Origin: Opitutaceae bacterium
GTDB taxonomy: Bacteria > Verrucomicrobiota > Verrucomicrobiia > Opitutales > Opitutaceae
Assembly: GCA_023265535.1 (NCBI GenBank)
Contig: JAHFTI010000157.1
Span: forward strand, 1 to 8,532
Length of the DNA: 8,532 nt
Direction of reading: 5' to 3'
Made by a program: the position numbers and the translations under genes. The notes beneath the pieces were generated by a model, which worked only from the letters and a program-made list of their open reading frames with translations, was not told the origin of the DNA and did no database searches. This document shows positions 1-6,622 of the stretch, in pieces; within the stretch, counting starts at the first letter, position 1; the number at the start of each line of letters is the position of its first letter.

Positions 1-452
1 TGTACGATCCGGTTTCCCGGACCATCAGCAGGCGCCGCCCCGGCCCCGTGTCCGATCGTGGCATCATAGCCGTGGTCGCCGCCGGCACCTCCGACCTGCC
101 TGTGGCCGAGGAAGCTGCGGTGACGGCAGAGGTCTTCGGAAATGAGGTGGAGCGCATCTACGACGTGGGTGTGGCCGGGCTGCATCGCCTGATTGGGCGC
201 TTGGACCGTGTGCGCGGGGCGCGTGCCGTCATTGCCGTGGCAGGCATGGAAGGTGCCCTGCCCAGCGTCCTGGGGGGGCTCATTGAGAAGCCGATCATCG
301 CAGTTCCCACGAGCGTCGGCTACGGCGCGAGCTTCGGGGGGGTCTCAGCTTTATTGGCTATGTTAAATAGCTGTGCACCAGGTGTTACCGTGGTCAATAT
401 CGACAACGGTTTTGGTGCTGGTTACGCAGCGAGCGTGATCAATCGGCTTTGA
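1..452 (+). CDS. larB: LarB, pyridinium-3,5-biscarboxylic acid mononucleotide synthase (C-terminal part)
   Basis: LarB carboxylates and hydrolyses nicotinic acid adenine dinucleotide in the first step of making the nickel-pincer nucleotide cofactor of lactate racemase and related enzymes. It belongs to the AIR carboxylase (PurE-like) fold group and acts in the cytoplasm. The visible part starts at codon position 3 and is open to the left edge, so the GTG at 48 is internal, not a start. Counting residues from that GTG, family motifs are AGTSDLPVAEEAAVT (12-26), AGMEGALPSVLGG (65-77) and NSCAPGVTVVNIDNGFGAGY (107-126). The cysteine at 109 lies 25 residues from the C terminus, where I recall the catalytic Cys221 of the 246-residue Lactiplantibacillus LarB. 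Full-length proteins are about 250 residues, so roughly 100 are outside the window. Base composition becomes noticeably more AT-rich after about 345, although the protein motifs stay canonical. No larC, larE or racemase is visible. Family assignment is secure; pathway context is not. Confidence 0.93.
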   Translation, partial: YDPVSRTISRRRPGPVSDRGIIAVVAAGTSDLPVAEEAAVTAEVFGNEVERIYDVGVAGLHRLIGRLDRVRGARAVIAVAGMEGALPSVLGGLIEKPIIAVPTSVGYGASFGGVSALLAMLNSCAPGVTVVNIDNGFGAGYAASVINRL

Positions 453-481
453 GCCTTCAGGCTGGGTGTGGCCCTCGGATG

Positions 482-499
482 ATGGCGCTTTTGCGCCAT
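482..499 (+). terminator. Possible hairpin terminator after larB
   Basis: A perfect 7-base-pair inverted repeat, ATGGCGC / GCGCCAT with a TTTT loop, starts 30 bases after the larB stop. It is not followed by a T tract, so it is not a canonical intrinsic terminator. It may end the larB transcript in another way or protect its 3' end. The position supports a role in separating larB from the PEP-CTERM gene. Confidence 0.4.
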
Positions 500-528
500 A
501 GTGAAATCCATTAGCGATATTATCGGGC

Positions 529-552
529 TGTGGATGTCCGTGAGTTATCCAC
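529..552. promoter_or_regulatory. Inverted pair of DnaA-box-like 9-mers
   Basis: TGTGGATGT (529-537) and TTATCCACG (545-553) face each other. The second differs from the DnaA box TTATCCACA at one base; the first is a 7 of 9 match to its reverse complement. The pair also makes a GTGGAT / ATCCAC stem with an 11-base loop, which competes with an overlapping stem CCGTG (538-542) / CACGG (550-554). The two readings, DNA-binding site or RNA structure, cannot be separated by eye, and a chance occurrence is quite possible. Confidence 0.2.
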
Positions 553-591
553 GGGTTTCCATATTGCATCTACCTGAATGGGCCTAGATAC

Positions 592-614
592 GTGATCCGA
601 TTAGCTCTGATCAC
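592..614. promoter_or_regulatory. Dyad GTGATC-N11-GATCAC upstream of the PEP-CTERM gene
   Basis: Two perfect 6-base half-sites lie 17 bases apart centre to centre, ending 15 bases before the start codon at 630. A weak promoter-like pair, TTGCAT (564-569) and TAGATA (585-590) with a 15-base spacer, sits just upstream; if real, the dyad would cover the transcription start, as a repressor operator would. As RNA, the same dyad would form a hairpin next to the initiation region. A further small palindrome, CGATATTATCG, lies at 515-525. These are sequence observations; no regulator is identified. Confidence 0.3.
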
Positions 615-629
615 CTCCTCCATTCTAAC

Positions 630-1454
630 ATGCACTTCCTGCGTTCCCTCGTGTTGCTGGCCTGTTTCTCGTTGCTTACAAACAGCATTGCACAGGCTCA
701 GATCGATCCGCATCTCGGGAAGACCATCATGGGCAAGACGGTGACCGTAAAGGCCACCGGCACCAGTCCCCTTCGCACGGTTGATCTGGGCACTGTCTTC
801 GGAACTGACAGTGCCGGCCGGATTGACATCACGCTGAGCTACAGGAACCAGGTGAATCAGATGGTCAGTGTCCAGAACCTGCCTGTCTTTTGCACCGACC
901 TTTACCAGCCCATTTCCCTCAACACGGTGTACAACGACTACAAGGCGCTGGATGCTGTCGCCGGCGTCTTCCCCGTTTACAACGCCAACAACCGGGTCGA
1001 CGCCAGCCAGATGCTGGCCCTGGAATACCTGTATGGCACCGCCTTCGGAACGACGGCCAACTACTTCAGCGCCGTGACCAATGGTTCCTGGTCGAGCAAC
1101 AAGTTGGCTGGTTTTCAGGTCGCGCTTTGGGAGATCGCCATGGATACCCACAGGAACAGCTCCGGTTTCCCTACCTTCAGTCTTTCCAATGGGGACATTT
1201 ACAACTCGGTGAACCAGTCCGTGGAGAATTATGCACGTGGATTTCTGGGCAACGTGCGCAACGCCATCAGTTCCGGCAGCGGCCCCAGGATCGAACTGCT
1301 CGTCCTGACGAACACCAACAAGCAGGACCTGCTCCTGCCTTACGACCCTTTCAGCCCCCTGCCCCCGATTCCGGAACCGTCCACCTATGCCCTCTTTGGC
1401 GCGTTCTCGCTCGCTGGCGTCGTGGCCCTCAGGAAACGCCTGTCTCGTCCTTGA
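630..1454 (+). CDS. Secreted PEP-CTERM protein with a possible internal-thioester domain
   Basis: The 274-residue protein has a clear signal peptide (residues 1-23, cleavage likely after SIAQA) and a C-terminal PEP-CTERM signal: PEP at 248-250, then a hydrophobic stretch (about 253-266) and a basic end RKRLSRP. Such proteins are processed and sorted by an exosortase, which is not in the window. The mature part contains only one cysteine, C88, in VFCTDLY. About 75 residues later comes AGFQVALWEIA with Q163. This pair resembles the two motifs of thioester (TED) domains, an aromatic-Cys motif and a Gln-x-x-hydrophobic-Trp motif, whose side chains form a Cys-Gln thioester in Gram-positive adhesins. 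The domain proposal is an inference from these motifs. The start is set by the signal peptide; there is no Shine-Dalgarno, and the leader reads CACCTCCTCC instead. An intrinsic terminator follows the gene. The PEP-CTERM call is strong; function is unknown, surface attachment being one option. Confidence 0.92.
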   Translation: MHFLRSLVLLACFSLLTNSIAQAQIDPHLGKTIMGKTVTVKATGTSPLRTVDLGTVFGTDSAGRIDITLSYRNQVNQMVSVQNLPVFCTDLYQPISLNTVYNDYKALDAVAGVFPVYNANNRVDASQMLALEYLYGTAFGTTANYFSAVTNGSWSSNKLAGFQVALWEIAMDTHRNSSGFPTFSLSNGDIYNSVNQSVENYARGFLGNVRNAISSGSGPRIELLVLTNTNKQDLLLPYDPFSPLPPIPEPSTYALFGAFSLAGVVALRKRLSRP

Positions 1455-1479
1455 TTTGAGCCCGCATCAGTGGATTGCA

Positions 1480-1505
1480 CGCGTGCGCCGCTAAAGACGC
1501 ACGTG
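1480..1505 (+). repeat. GC-rich hairpin after the PEP-CTERM gene
   Basis: CGCGTGCG (1480-1487) pairs with CGCACGTG (1498-1505), with one G-T pair and a 10-base loop. It begins 25 bases after the stop codon and has no T tract behind it. It stands in tandem with the stronger hairpin at 1524-1547 and may help it, or stabilise the 3' end of the message. Confidence 0.4.
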
Positions 1506-1523
1506 GGCGCGCCGATCAAGGGG

Positions 1524-1555
1524 GGCGGCCTGCTGTCGCGGGTCGCCTTTTTGTT
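1524..1555 (+). terminator. Intrinsic terminator between the PEP-CTERM gene and the Cache-protein gene
   Basis: GGCGGCC (1524-1530) pairs with GGTCGCC (1541-1547) as a 7-base-pair stem with one G-T pair and a 10-base loop, directly followed by TTTTTGTT (1548-1555). This is the textbook layout of a Rho-independent terminator on the plus strand. Oddly, its T tract ends only 5 bases before the ATG at 1561, so there is no room for a promoter between them. Either the next gene depends on read-through from upstream, making this an attenuator, or it has a leaderless promoter inside the hairpin, for which no good -10 element is seen. Confidence 0.78.
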
Positions 1556-1560
1556 CCCCC

Positions 1561-2106
1561 ATGAAAACTACCCTTGGTTTGGTATGCGGGCTTCTGATTC
1601 TTTTGGGAGCCTTGGCGCGCGCGGCGGACCTCGATCCTGCCCTTCAATCCAAAGTCGATGAACAACTCAAACTCGTCCAGGCGCTGGCTGCCGAACCGGC
1701 CCTCGTGGCAGGCGTGAAGGCCCAGAATGCCGCCCTCCCTCCGGATCTGGCGGCCATGACGCAGGACAAGTGGAAGGCGGCCTCACTGCTCGACCCGGTG
1801 CTTCGCGGTCTTTCCAAGAATGCGGTTGCGGAGTTGCTCAAGGCAAAGAGAAGTCCCGCCTTTTCCGAGGTGTTCGTCAATGACGCCAACGGACTCAAGG
1901 TCGCCTTCCTCTCCAAGACCTCGGGCTGGAGCCACAAGGGCAAGCCCAAGCACGACCTGCCCATGGCCGGCAAGACTTGGCAGGGTGAGGTCGAGGTGGA
2001 CGCTTCCACCGGACTTCAGCAACTGCAGGTGGCCGTGCCGGTGCTCGACGGAGGCACCCCGATAGGCTCGCTTGTCGTGGGATTGGCGCTTTCCAAGCTC
2101 AAGTAA
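1561..2106 (+). CDS. Exported Cache-like sensor-domain protein
   Basis: A small (181-residue) protein with a signal peptide at 1-21 (MKTT, a leucine-rich core, then ALARA before ADLD) and no further membrane segment, so it is predicted to be free in the periplasm. The mature part is helical at the start (22-95). It then shows a PAS/Cache-type pattern: a strand with FVNDANGLKVAF (105-116), a variable loop, and paired strands around QLQVAVPVLDGGTPIGSLVV (154-173). This agrees with stand-alone single-Cache proteins I recall beside chemoreceptors and diguanylate cyclases, though the usual YWQGDE-like loop is replaced here by GWSHKGKPKHD, which may mean a different ligand. A chemoreceptor gene follows after 55 bases, apparently in one operon. 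There is no Shine-Dalgarno; the leader is pyrimidine-rich (TTTTTGTTCCCCC). The start is fixed by the signal peptide. Cache assignment is moderately sure and the ligand unknown. Confidence 0.8.
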   Translation: MKTTLGLVCGLLILLGALARAADLDPALQSKVDEQLKLVQALAAEPALVAGVKAQNAALPPDLAAMTQDKWKAASLLDPVLRGLSKNAVAELLKAKRSPAFSEVFVNDANGLKVAFLSKTSGWSHKGKPKHDLPMAGKTWQGEVEVDASTGLQQLQVAVPVLDGGTPIGSLVVGLALSKLK

Positions 2107-2161
2107 CCCGTTTTCCAAGCGGTATCGGCCCCACCTCATCCACCCGCCGTCCTTTTGACCC

Positions 2162-3601
2162 ATGCCTGCAAGTTCCCGCACGATGAGTCTTCCCAAGCAG
2201 TTGGGGTTGATCATTCTCTCCTTCCTCGCAACGGCATGCATCAGTGTGGGGCTCCTCACCTGGCTGCTCAACGAGTCCTATGAGAGTGCCCACACTGCGA
2301 CGGACCGCATCACACAGGACCTGGGGAGGGCTTATCAGCTGACGGAAGCAATCGCCAGGCAGCAGCAGCAGCTCATCCAGCTGCTGCGGCTGAAGGAGGT
2401 GGACGACATCGAAAAGGGCATCAAGGCCCTGGATGCGGCTAAGGCGAGTTCGCAGCGCCTGGCCCAGGCCTGCGGCGCCGAGGCCGAGGGAGTGCGCAAG
2501 AGCCTCGTCACCTTCAACCAGGCGCAGCAGCATTCGGTGGACGATCTGCTGCAGGGCGATTCGGCCCAGGCTTCCGAAAAATTGCTTACCGAGGTTTCTC
2601 CCCTGAATGAGGCCCTCAACGCCGAACTAAGGAAGTATTACGAGGCGGTCTCCATGGCCAGCCTGGAGGCGGTCCAGGCCGAGCGCGACCGCTCCCTTCA
2701 GCACCTTCGTCTCCTGGTGCCCGTGGCGGCAGTCCTTCTGCTCGTCGTGGCGGGCTTCGCGTGGAATCTTCGCAGGGTGCTCGTGCGCCGCCTGGATTCC
2801 CTGAGCGGCGGATTGACCGAGGGGGTAGACCATATCACCGAGTCAGCCGCACAGGTCTCACAGGCCAGTCGCTCGCTGGCTGAAAGCGCCAGCAGGCAAG
2901 CCGCCTCGCTTGAGGAGGCCGGCGCATCGCTCACTGAACTATCAAGCATGACCCAGCAGAACACGGGCAATGCCACACGGACTCGTGATGTGGTGCAGAC
3001 CGTCCGCCAGTCCGCGGATGGAGGCTCCTCCGAGGCCATGGAGATGAGTCAGGCAATGGAGGCGATCCGCAAGTCCAGCAACGACATCGCCAAGATCATC
3101 AAGACCATCGATGAGATCGCCTTTCAGACCAATATCCTCGCGCTGAACGCCGCCGTGGAGGCGGCCAGGGCTGGCGAGGCAGGCGCCGGCTTTGCCGTCG
3201 TGGCCGAGGAGGTGCGCAGCCTTGCCCTGCGCAGCGCCCATGCAGCACGTGATTCCGCCGGCATGATCGAGGCGGCCATCGGTGCCACCACACGGGGTGT
3301 CGAGACCAGCGAGCGGGTGGGAAGCCGCCTGCGCACGATTGTGGAACAACTGCGCGAGCTCGACAGCCTCGCAAACGAGGTGGCAGGCGCCTCGCAGCAG
3401 CAGCGTGAGGGTGTTGAACAAATCAGCAGGGCCGTCACGCAACTGGAAACCATCACCCAGCAGACGGCGGCCATCGCGGAGGAAAGCTCGGCAATGTCCG
3501 ATGTCATGAACCAGCAGGCGGGCGTCGTGAACGATGCCTCGGATGAGTTGCAGGTCATGGTGCGAGGCAAGGTGGTGCCCCGCGGCACCCCACAGCCGTA
3601 G
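2162..3601 (+). CDS. Methyl-accepting chemotaxis protein lacking an obvious HAMP domain
   Basis: A 479-residue inner-membrane chemoreceptor that would relay an external signal to CheA and CheW. TM1 spans about 13-36 and TM2 about 183-204. The roughly 146-residue periplasmic part between them is almost wholly helical and Gln/Ala/Glu-rich, like a four-helix-bundle sensor. After TM2 there are only a few basic residues before the cytoplasmic coiled coil, with no recognisable HAMP. The conserved hairpin tip is at about 317-352 (EIAFQTNILALNAAVEAARA, then GAGFAVVAEEVR). Flanking helices carry Glu/Gln pairs suited to methylation. The C terminus, RGTPQP, has no NWETF-type tether for CheR. The ATG at 2162 is used; an in-frame ATG at 2183 would also keep TM1 and is a fair alternative. 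Neither has a Shine-Dalgarno. The upstream Cache protein may be its soluble ligand-binding partner. No che signalling genes are in the window. Confidence 0.95.
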   Translation: MPASSRTMSLPKQLGLIILSFLATACISVGLLTWLLNESYESAHTATDRITQDLGRAYQLTEAIARQQQQLIQLLRLKEVDDIEKGIKALDAAKASSQRLAQACGAEAEGVRKSLVTFNQAQQHSVDDLLQGDSAQASEKLLTEVSPLNEALNAELRKYYEAVSMASLEAVQAERDRSLQHLRLLVPVAAVLLLVVAGFAWNLRRVLVRRLDSLSGGLTEGVDHITESAAQVSQASRSLAESASRQAASLEEAGASLTELSSMTQQNTGNATRTRDVVQTVRQSADGGSSEAMEMSQAMEAIRKSSNDIAKIIKTIDEIAFQTNILALNAAVEAARAGEAGAGFAVVAEEVRSLALRSAHAARDSAGMIEAAIGATTRGVETSERVGSRLRTIVEQLRELDSLANEVAGASQQQREGVEQISRAVTQLETITQQTAAIAEESSAMSDVMNQQAGVVNDASDELQVMVRGKVVPRGTPQP

Positions 3602-3612
3602 GAGGGTTGAGC

Positions 3613-3626
3613 GCGGCTTACGCCGC
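3613..3626. terminator. Short hairpin at a convergent gene junction
   Basis: GCGGC (3613-3617) and GCCGC (3622-3626) make a perfect 5-base-pair stem with a TTAC loop in the space between the chemoreceptor stop (3601) and the kinase 3' end. It overlaps the kinase stop and last two codons. Being symmetric, it could act on both transcripts, but no T tract follows on either side. Only 16 bases separate the two stop codons. Confidence 0.25.
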
Positions 3627-6494
3627 TCCGTCCAGGACCTCGCGGATCGTGGTGGAGAGCATCTCGATCGTGTAGGGTTTGGGCATGCGGGTGAACTCAC
3701 CGGCCTCCTCGAGCGTGGCACCCTCGAGCTCCTTGTGGTAGCCGCTCGAGACAATCACCTTCAGGTTCTGCTTTTGCCGCTTCAGCATGATGGCGAGCTC
3801 GATGCCGTTCACGCCGCCGGGCATGATGATGTCGGTGATCAGGAGGTCGAAATCCCCGCTGCTGCATTGCCAGAGCACAAAGGCCTCGGAGGCGGAGGCG
3901 GCTGCCTGCACGGAGTAACCCAGGCGCTCCAGGCCGGTGCCCAGGGCCTTTCGCACATTGGCCTCATCCTCGACGAGCAGGATCCTCTCATGGCCCTCGC
4001 GCGAGACCGCCGCATGCGTCCTTCCGGGCGCGGGCTTGCCTAGGCCGGCGCTGGTGGGCAGGTGCACCGTGAAAGTGGAGCCCTTTCCCGGGCTGCTCTC
4101 CACGTCGATCCATCCGGAGTGCTGCTGCACGATGCCAAGGACGATCGAAAGACCGAGGCCAGTGCCGTGCCCGATTTCCTTGGTGGTGAAGAAGGGTTCG
4201 AAGATTCGCCTGCGCATCGCCTCATCCATGCCCATTCCTGTATCCTGAATGCTGATACGGACGTAGGTGCCGGGGCGGCAGCCGGGATGCTGCCTGACTT
4301 CAAATTCGTCCAGCTTCTCAGTCGTGGCTGCGATGGTCAGGGTGCCTCCCTGGGGCATGGCATCCCGGGCGTTCAGGCAGAGGTTTGTCAGCATCTGCTC
4401 GATCATCCCGGCGTTCGCGACGAGCTCGGGAAGCTCGCCAATCCTGGAGTCGTCGATGGTGATGTGCTCGCCCAGGATGCGTTGCAGCATGCGCACGGAT
4501 TTGCCGAGGATGGGCTCCACCCTGAGGGTGCTCATCTGCATGGCTTGGCGGCGGCTGAAGGCCAGCAGCTGGCGTGTGAGCTCGGCCGCACGGTTCAGGT
4601 CATCCTGGATCTCCCCTATGGTCCGGGCCCTTTCCTCATCCCGGGCCATGTCCGTTTGCAGCATGCCCACGTTGAGCATCAGGGCCGCAAGGATGTTGTT
4701 GAAGTCGTGGGCGACGCCTCCGGCGAGCTGGCCGATGGCCTCCATCTTCTGCGCCTGCAGCAACTGGGCTTCCAGCCTTCTGCGTTCGGAAAGGTCGCGG
4801 ACGATGGCCCACATCTGCTCGGGTTGTCCATCCTCGCCGATGATCATGAAGCTGCGCAGCTCCACCGGGATTATGCTGCCGTCCTTGCGCAGGTACTCCT
4901 TCTCATAGACCTCGGAATAGCCCCGTGTGAGGATCTGGCGCTGCACCAGTTCCCTTTCCTGGGCATGCCACTTTTCCGGCGTGAAATCGTTGTAATGCAG
5001 ACTTGAAAGCTCCTCGGCACTGTAGCCTAGCAGTTCGCGAAAGGCTCGGTTGGTCTCGATGATCCTCCCGTCCAGGGTGATCCGCACATAGGCGTCCTGG
5101 ATCGACTCATGCAGGCGGCGGTACTGGGTCTCGGAACGCCTCAGTTCGTTCTCGGTGCGATTCCGCTCGGTGACATCGTTGAAGATGGTGATGAAGAGCC
5201 TGCCCACGGGCCGCATCGTGATCTCCACTTCATGGCGGGAGCCGTCCAGTGCCTGGATCTGATAGGTTCGTGTGGGTGTGTTGCTACGCCTGGTGATGGC
5301 CTCCTCCACATCGCGGCTCCATTGCGCCTGGGCTTTGGCCAGGTACACAGGATCGGGATAGGCCCGGCGCACCCACTCCTCCATGGTTGGGACCTGCTCC
5401 TGGGTATAGCCAAAGCGGGAGGTGAATTCCTTGTTGAGCAGCAGGCCCCGGCCTTCGTCATCGACGATTCCCACCGGCACGGGCATGAAATCCACCGCTT
5501 CGCGAAAACGGCTTTCCGATTCGGCCAGGGCGGAGGTGCGCTTCTTTACCTGCCAGCGGAGGGCGGTGATCCAGCCCAGCAGGACCAGGCAGAAGAGCAG
5601 GATGCACAGGGTGACCGTGAGCAGGAGGCGGTAGCTTCCCGTCTCATCCACGAGCCTGCCACCCTGCCAGCGCTCGTTGATCGCCTTCACCTCGGCCTCA
5701 GTCAACCTGGAAAAGCCCTCCTCGACCTCTGCCATGCGTGATCTCTCCCCCTTGGGGTAGGCCCTGTGGAAGTTCCCCACGAGCACGGGGGTGGTGAAAT
5801 GGTAGTCGGCGGAAAGTCCGTATTTGTTGAGGAAGTATACGCCGGCGGGCTTGTCGATGACGAAGGTCTTGAAGTCCCCATTGCGGGCCCCCAGCACGAT
5901 GGACTCATGGCTGTTGAGCACGACGATGGATTGCAGGCCCTCCTTGCCGAGCATGCTGACCACTGCATCACCGCCCTTTGCCGCCACGCGCAGACCATGG
6001 AGGGAGCGCAGGTCCTCGATACCCCTGAGCTCCCTGTGAAAGAAGACCGTCACCTCGATCCGCGTGTGTGGCTCGGAGAAATCGAACCAGGTGTCACGCT
6101 CCTGGGTCCGGAAGATGGTGTCGAGCACGTCGAACTCACCCGCCCGCATCATGTCGAGTGCCGCCAGCCACTGCAGTCCCTGCAGCTCCACGGGTATGCC
6201 GGTTTTCCTGGACCACAGGTTCCAGCGGTCCACGAGGATTCCCTGCAGACGGCCCTCGCTGCTCAGAAAACTGTAGGGCGGATAATTGTTGTCGATGGCC
6301 ACACGCAGGCTTCGGCCCGGCCCGGTGGCGGGAGCCGCGTCTAGCCCGGGCATCGGAAAGGCCGCCAGCAGCAGCCAAAGGAGTATCAGGTTTCCCACTA
6401 CGGAGAGGACGAGGGGGCCTCCGGCCGCGGTCCTGAACTGCTGGTGACGGGGGAAACAGTGGGTGCCGATGCCAGCACTCAGACTTGATGCCAT
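3618..6494 (-). CDS. Hybrid sensor histidine kinase (solute-binding domain, TM, PAS, PAS, HisKA, HATPase, REC)
   Basis: A membrane-bound hybrid kinase of 958 residues from the ATG at 6494, or 972 from a GTG at 6536; numbering below uses the longer form. A hydrophobic signal or anchor lies at about 42-60. An SBP_bac_3-type periplasmic domain follows at 75-293, with RVAIDNNYPPYSF at 78-90 and RDTWFDFSEP around R147. Then come a TM (304-324), PAS1 (342-457) and PAS2 (469-586, with the usual AIVRDLSERRRLE end). The HisKA box is GGVAHDFNN with H610. The ATPase has N718 and N722, DTGMGM (765-770), an FEPFFTTK F-box and GHGTGLGL (789-796). The receiver shows E856/D857, phospho-acceptor D902 in TDIIMPGG, S930 or S931, and K953. 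All catalytic residues are present. There is no DNA-binding domain, so a separate Hpt or regulator partner is needed. Neither start has a Shine-Dalgarno. It lies downstream of the arabinan enzymes on the same strand; a sensing link to them is a guess. Confidence 0.95.
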   Translation of the reverse strand: MASSLSAGIGTHCFPRHQQFRTAAGGPLVLSVVGNLILLWLLLAAFPMPGLDAAPATGPGRSLRVAIDNNYPPYSFLSSEGRLQGILVDRWNLWSRKTGIPVELQGLQWLAALDMMRAGEFDVLDTIFRTQERDTWFDFSEPHTRIEVTVFFHRELRGIEDLRSLHGLRVAAKGGDAVVSMLGKEGLQSIVVLNSHESIVLGARNGDFKTFVIDKPAGVYFLNKYGLSADYHFTTPVLVGNFHRAYPKGERSRMAEVEEGFSRLTEAEVKAINERWQGGRLVDETGSYRLLLTVTLCILLFCLVLLGWITALRWQVKKRTSALAESESRFREAVDFMPVPVGIVDDEGRGLLLNKEFTSRFGYTQEQVPTMEEWVRRAYPDPVYLAKAQAQWSRDVEEAITRRSNTPTRTYQIQALDGSRHEVEITMRPVGRLFITIFNDVTERNRTENELRRSETQYRRLHESIQDAYVRITLDGRIIETNRAFRELLGYSAEELSSLHYNDFTPEKWHAQERELVQRQILTRGYSEVYEKEYLRKDGSIIPVELRSFMIIGEDGQPEQMWAIVRDLSERRRLEAQLLQAQKMEAIGQLAGGVAHDFNNILAALMLNVGMLQTDMARDEERARTIGEIQDDLNRAAELTRQLLAFSRRQAMQMSTLRVEPILGKSVRMLQRILGEHITIDDSRIGELPELVANAGMIEQMLTNLCLNARDAMPQGGTLTIAATTEKLDEFEVRQHPGCRPGTYVRISIQDTGMGMDEAMRRRIFEPFFTTKEIGHGTGLGLSIVLGIVQQHSGWIDVESSPGKGSTFTVHLPTSAGLGKPAPGRTHAAVSREGHERILLVEDEANVRKALGTGLERLGYSVQAAASASEAFVLWQCSSGDFDLLITDIIMPGGVNGIELAIMLKRQKQNLKVIVSSGYHKELEGATLEEAGEFTRMPKPYTIEMLSTTIREVLDGAA

Positions 6495-6552
6495 GACGCA
6501 AATCTGTTGCGTGTGCCCGCGCGCGTCAAACGCCACGGCGAGTCCCGCGGTG

Positions 6553-6587
6553 GGGAAAACAACGCAGCCAAATATCCTTGTTTTCCC
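6553..6587. promoter_or_regulatory. 10-base perfect dyad upstream of the kinase
   Basis: GGGAAAACAA (6553-6562) and TTGTTTTCCC (6578-6587) form a perfect inverted repeat with a 15-base spacer that contains AT-rich AAATATCC. It ends 16 bases upstream of the kinase GTG option (6536) and 58 bases upstream of the ATG option. Position and symmetry fit an operator for a dimeric regulator, or a leader hairpin in the kinase message. It shares three bases (6585-6587) with the next hairpin, so as RNA the two cannot fully form together. Confidence 0.45.
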
Positions 6588-6615
6588 TCGTGCACGGTCC
6601 TTCCCGGCACGAGGG
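6585..6615 (-). terminator. Strong hairpin just after the arabinanase gene
   Basis: CCCTCGTGC (6585-6593) and GCACGAGGG (6607-6615) pair perfectly over 9 bases. Inside, CGG (6595-6597) and CCG (6604-6606) add three more pairs, leaving one bulged base (6594) and a 6-base loop. It lies 7 bases past the arabinanase stop on the minus strand. No T tract follows in that direction (the sequence is AAAACAAGG), so it is either a non-canonical terminator or a 3'-end stabiliser that limits read-through into the kinase gene. Confidence 0.5.
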
Positions 6616-6622
6616 GCCTGGC

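Noticed and set aside
48..50. GTG at 48 as the larB start
   Set aside because: The frame is open to the window edge and the protein would be about half the normal LarB length.
611..620. GAGGAGGTGA on the minus strand as a Shine-Dalgarno
   Set aside because: No start codon follows at a suitable distance on that strand, and no plausible short frame begins there.
570..1151. Minus-strand open frame opposite the PEP-CTERM gene
   Set aside because: The plus-strand frame has a signal peptide and sorting tail; the minus-strand translation has no family features.
2942..3754. Minus-strand open frame of 270 codons across the chemoreceptor 3' end
   Set aside because: It runs antisense through the highly conserved receptor hairpin and into the kinase 3' end, with an Arg/Ser/His-rich translation and no recognisable motif.
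4062..5006. Long plus-strand open frame (314 codons) opposite the kinase
   Set aside because: It is antisense to the conserved kinase core and receiver. Its translation is low-complexity, His/Gly/Leu-rich and has no domain pattern; such frames are expected opposite GC-rich genes.
5109..5741. Plus-strand open frame of 210 codons opposite the PAS/TM part of the kinase
   Set aside because: It is antisense to clear PAS and transmembrane coding sequence and shows no signal peptide or motif of its own.
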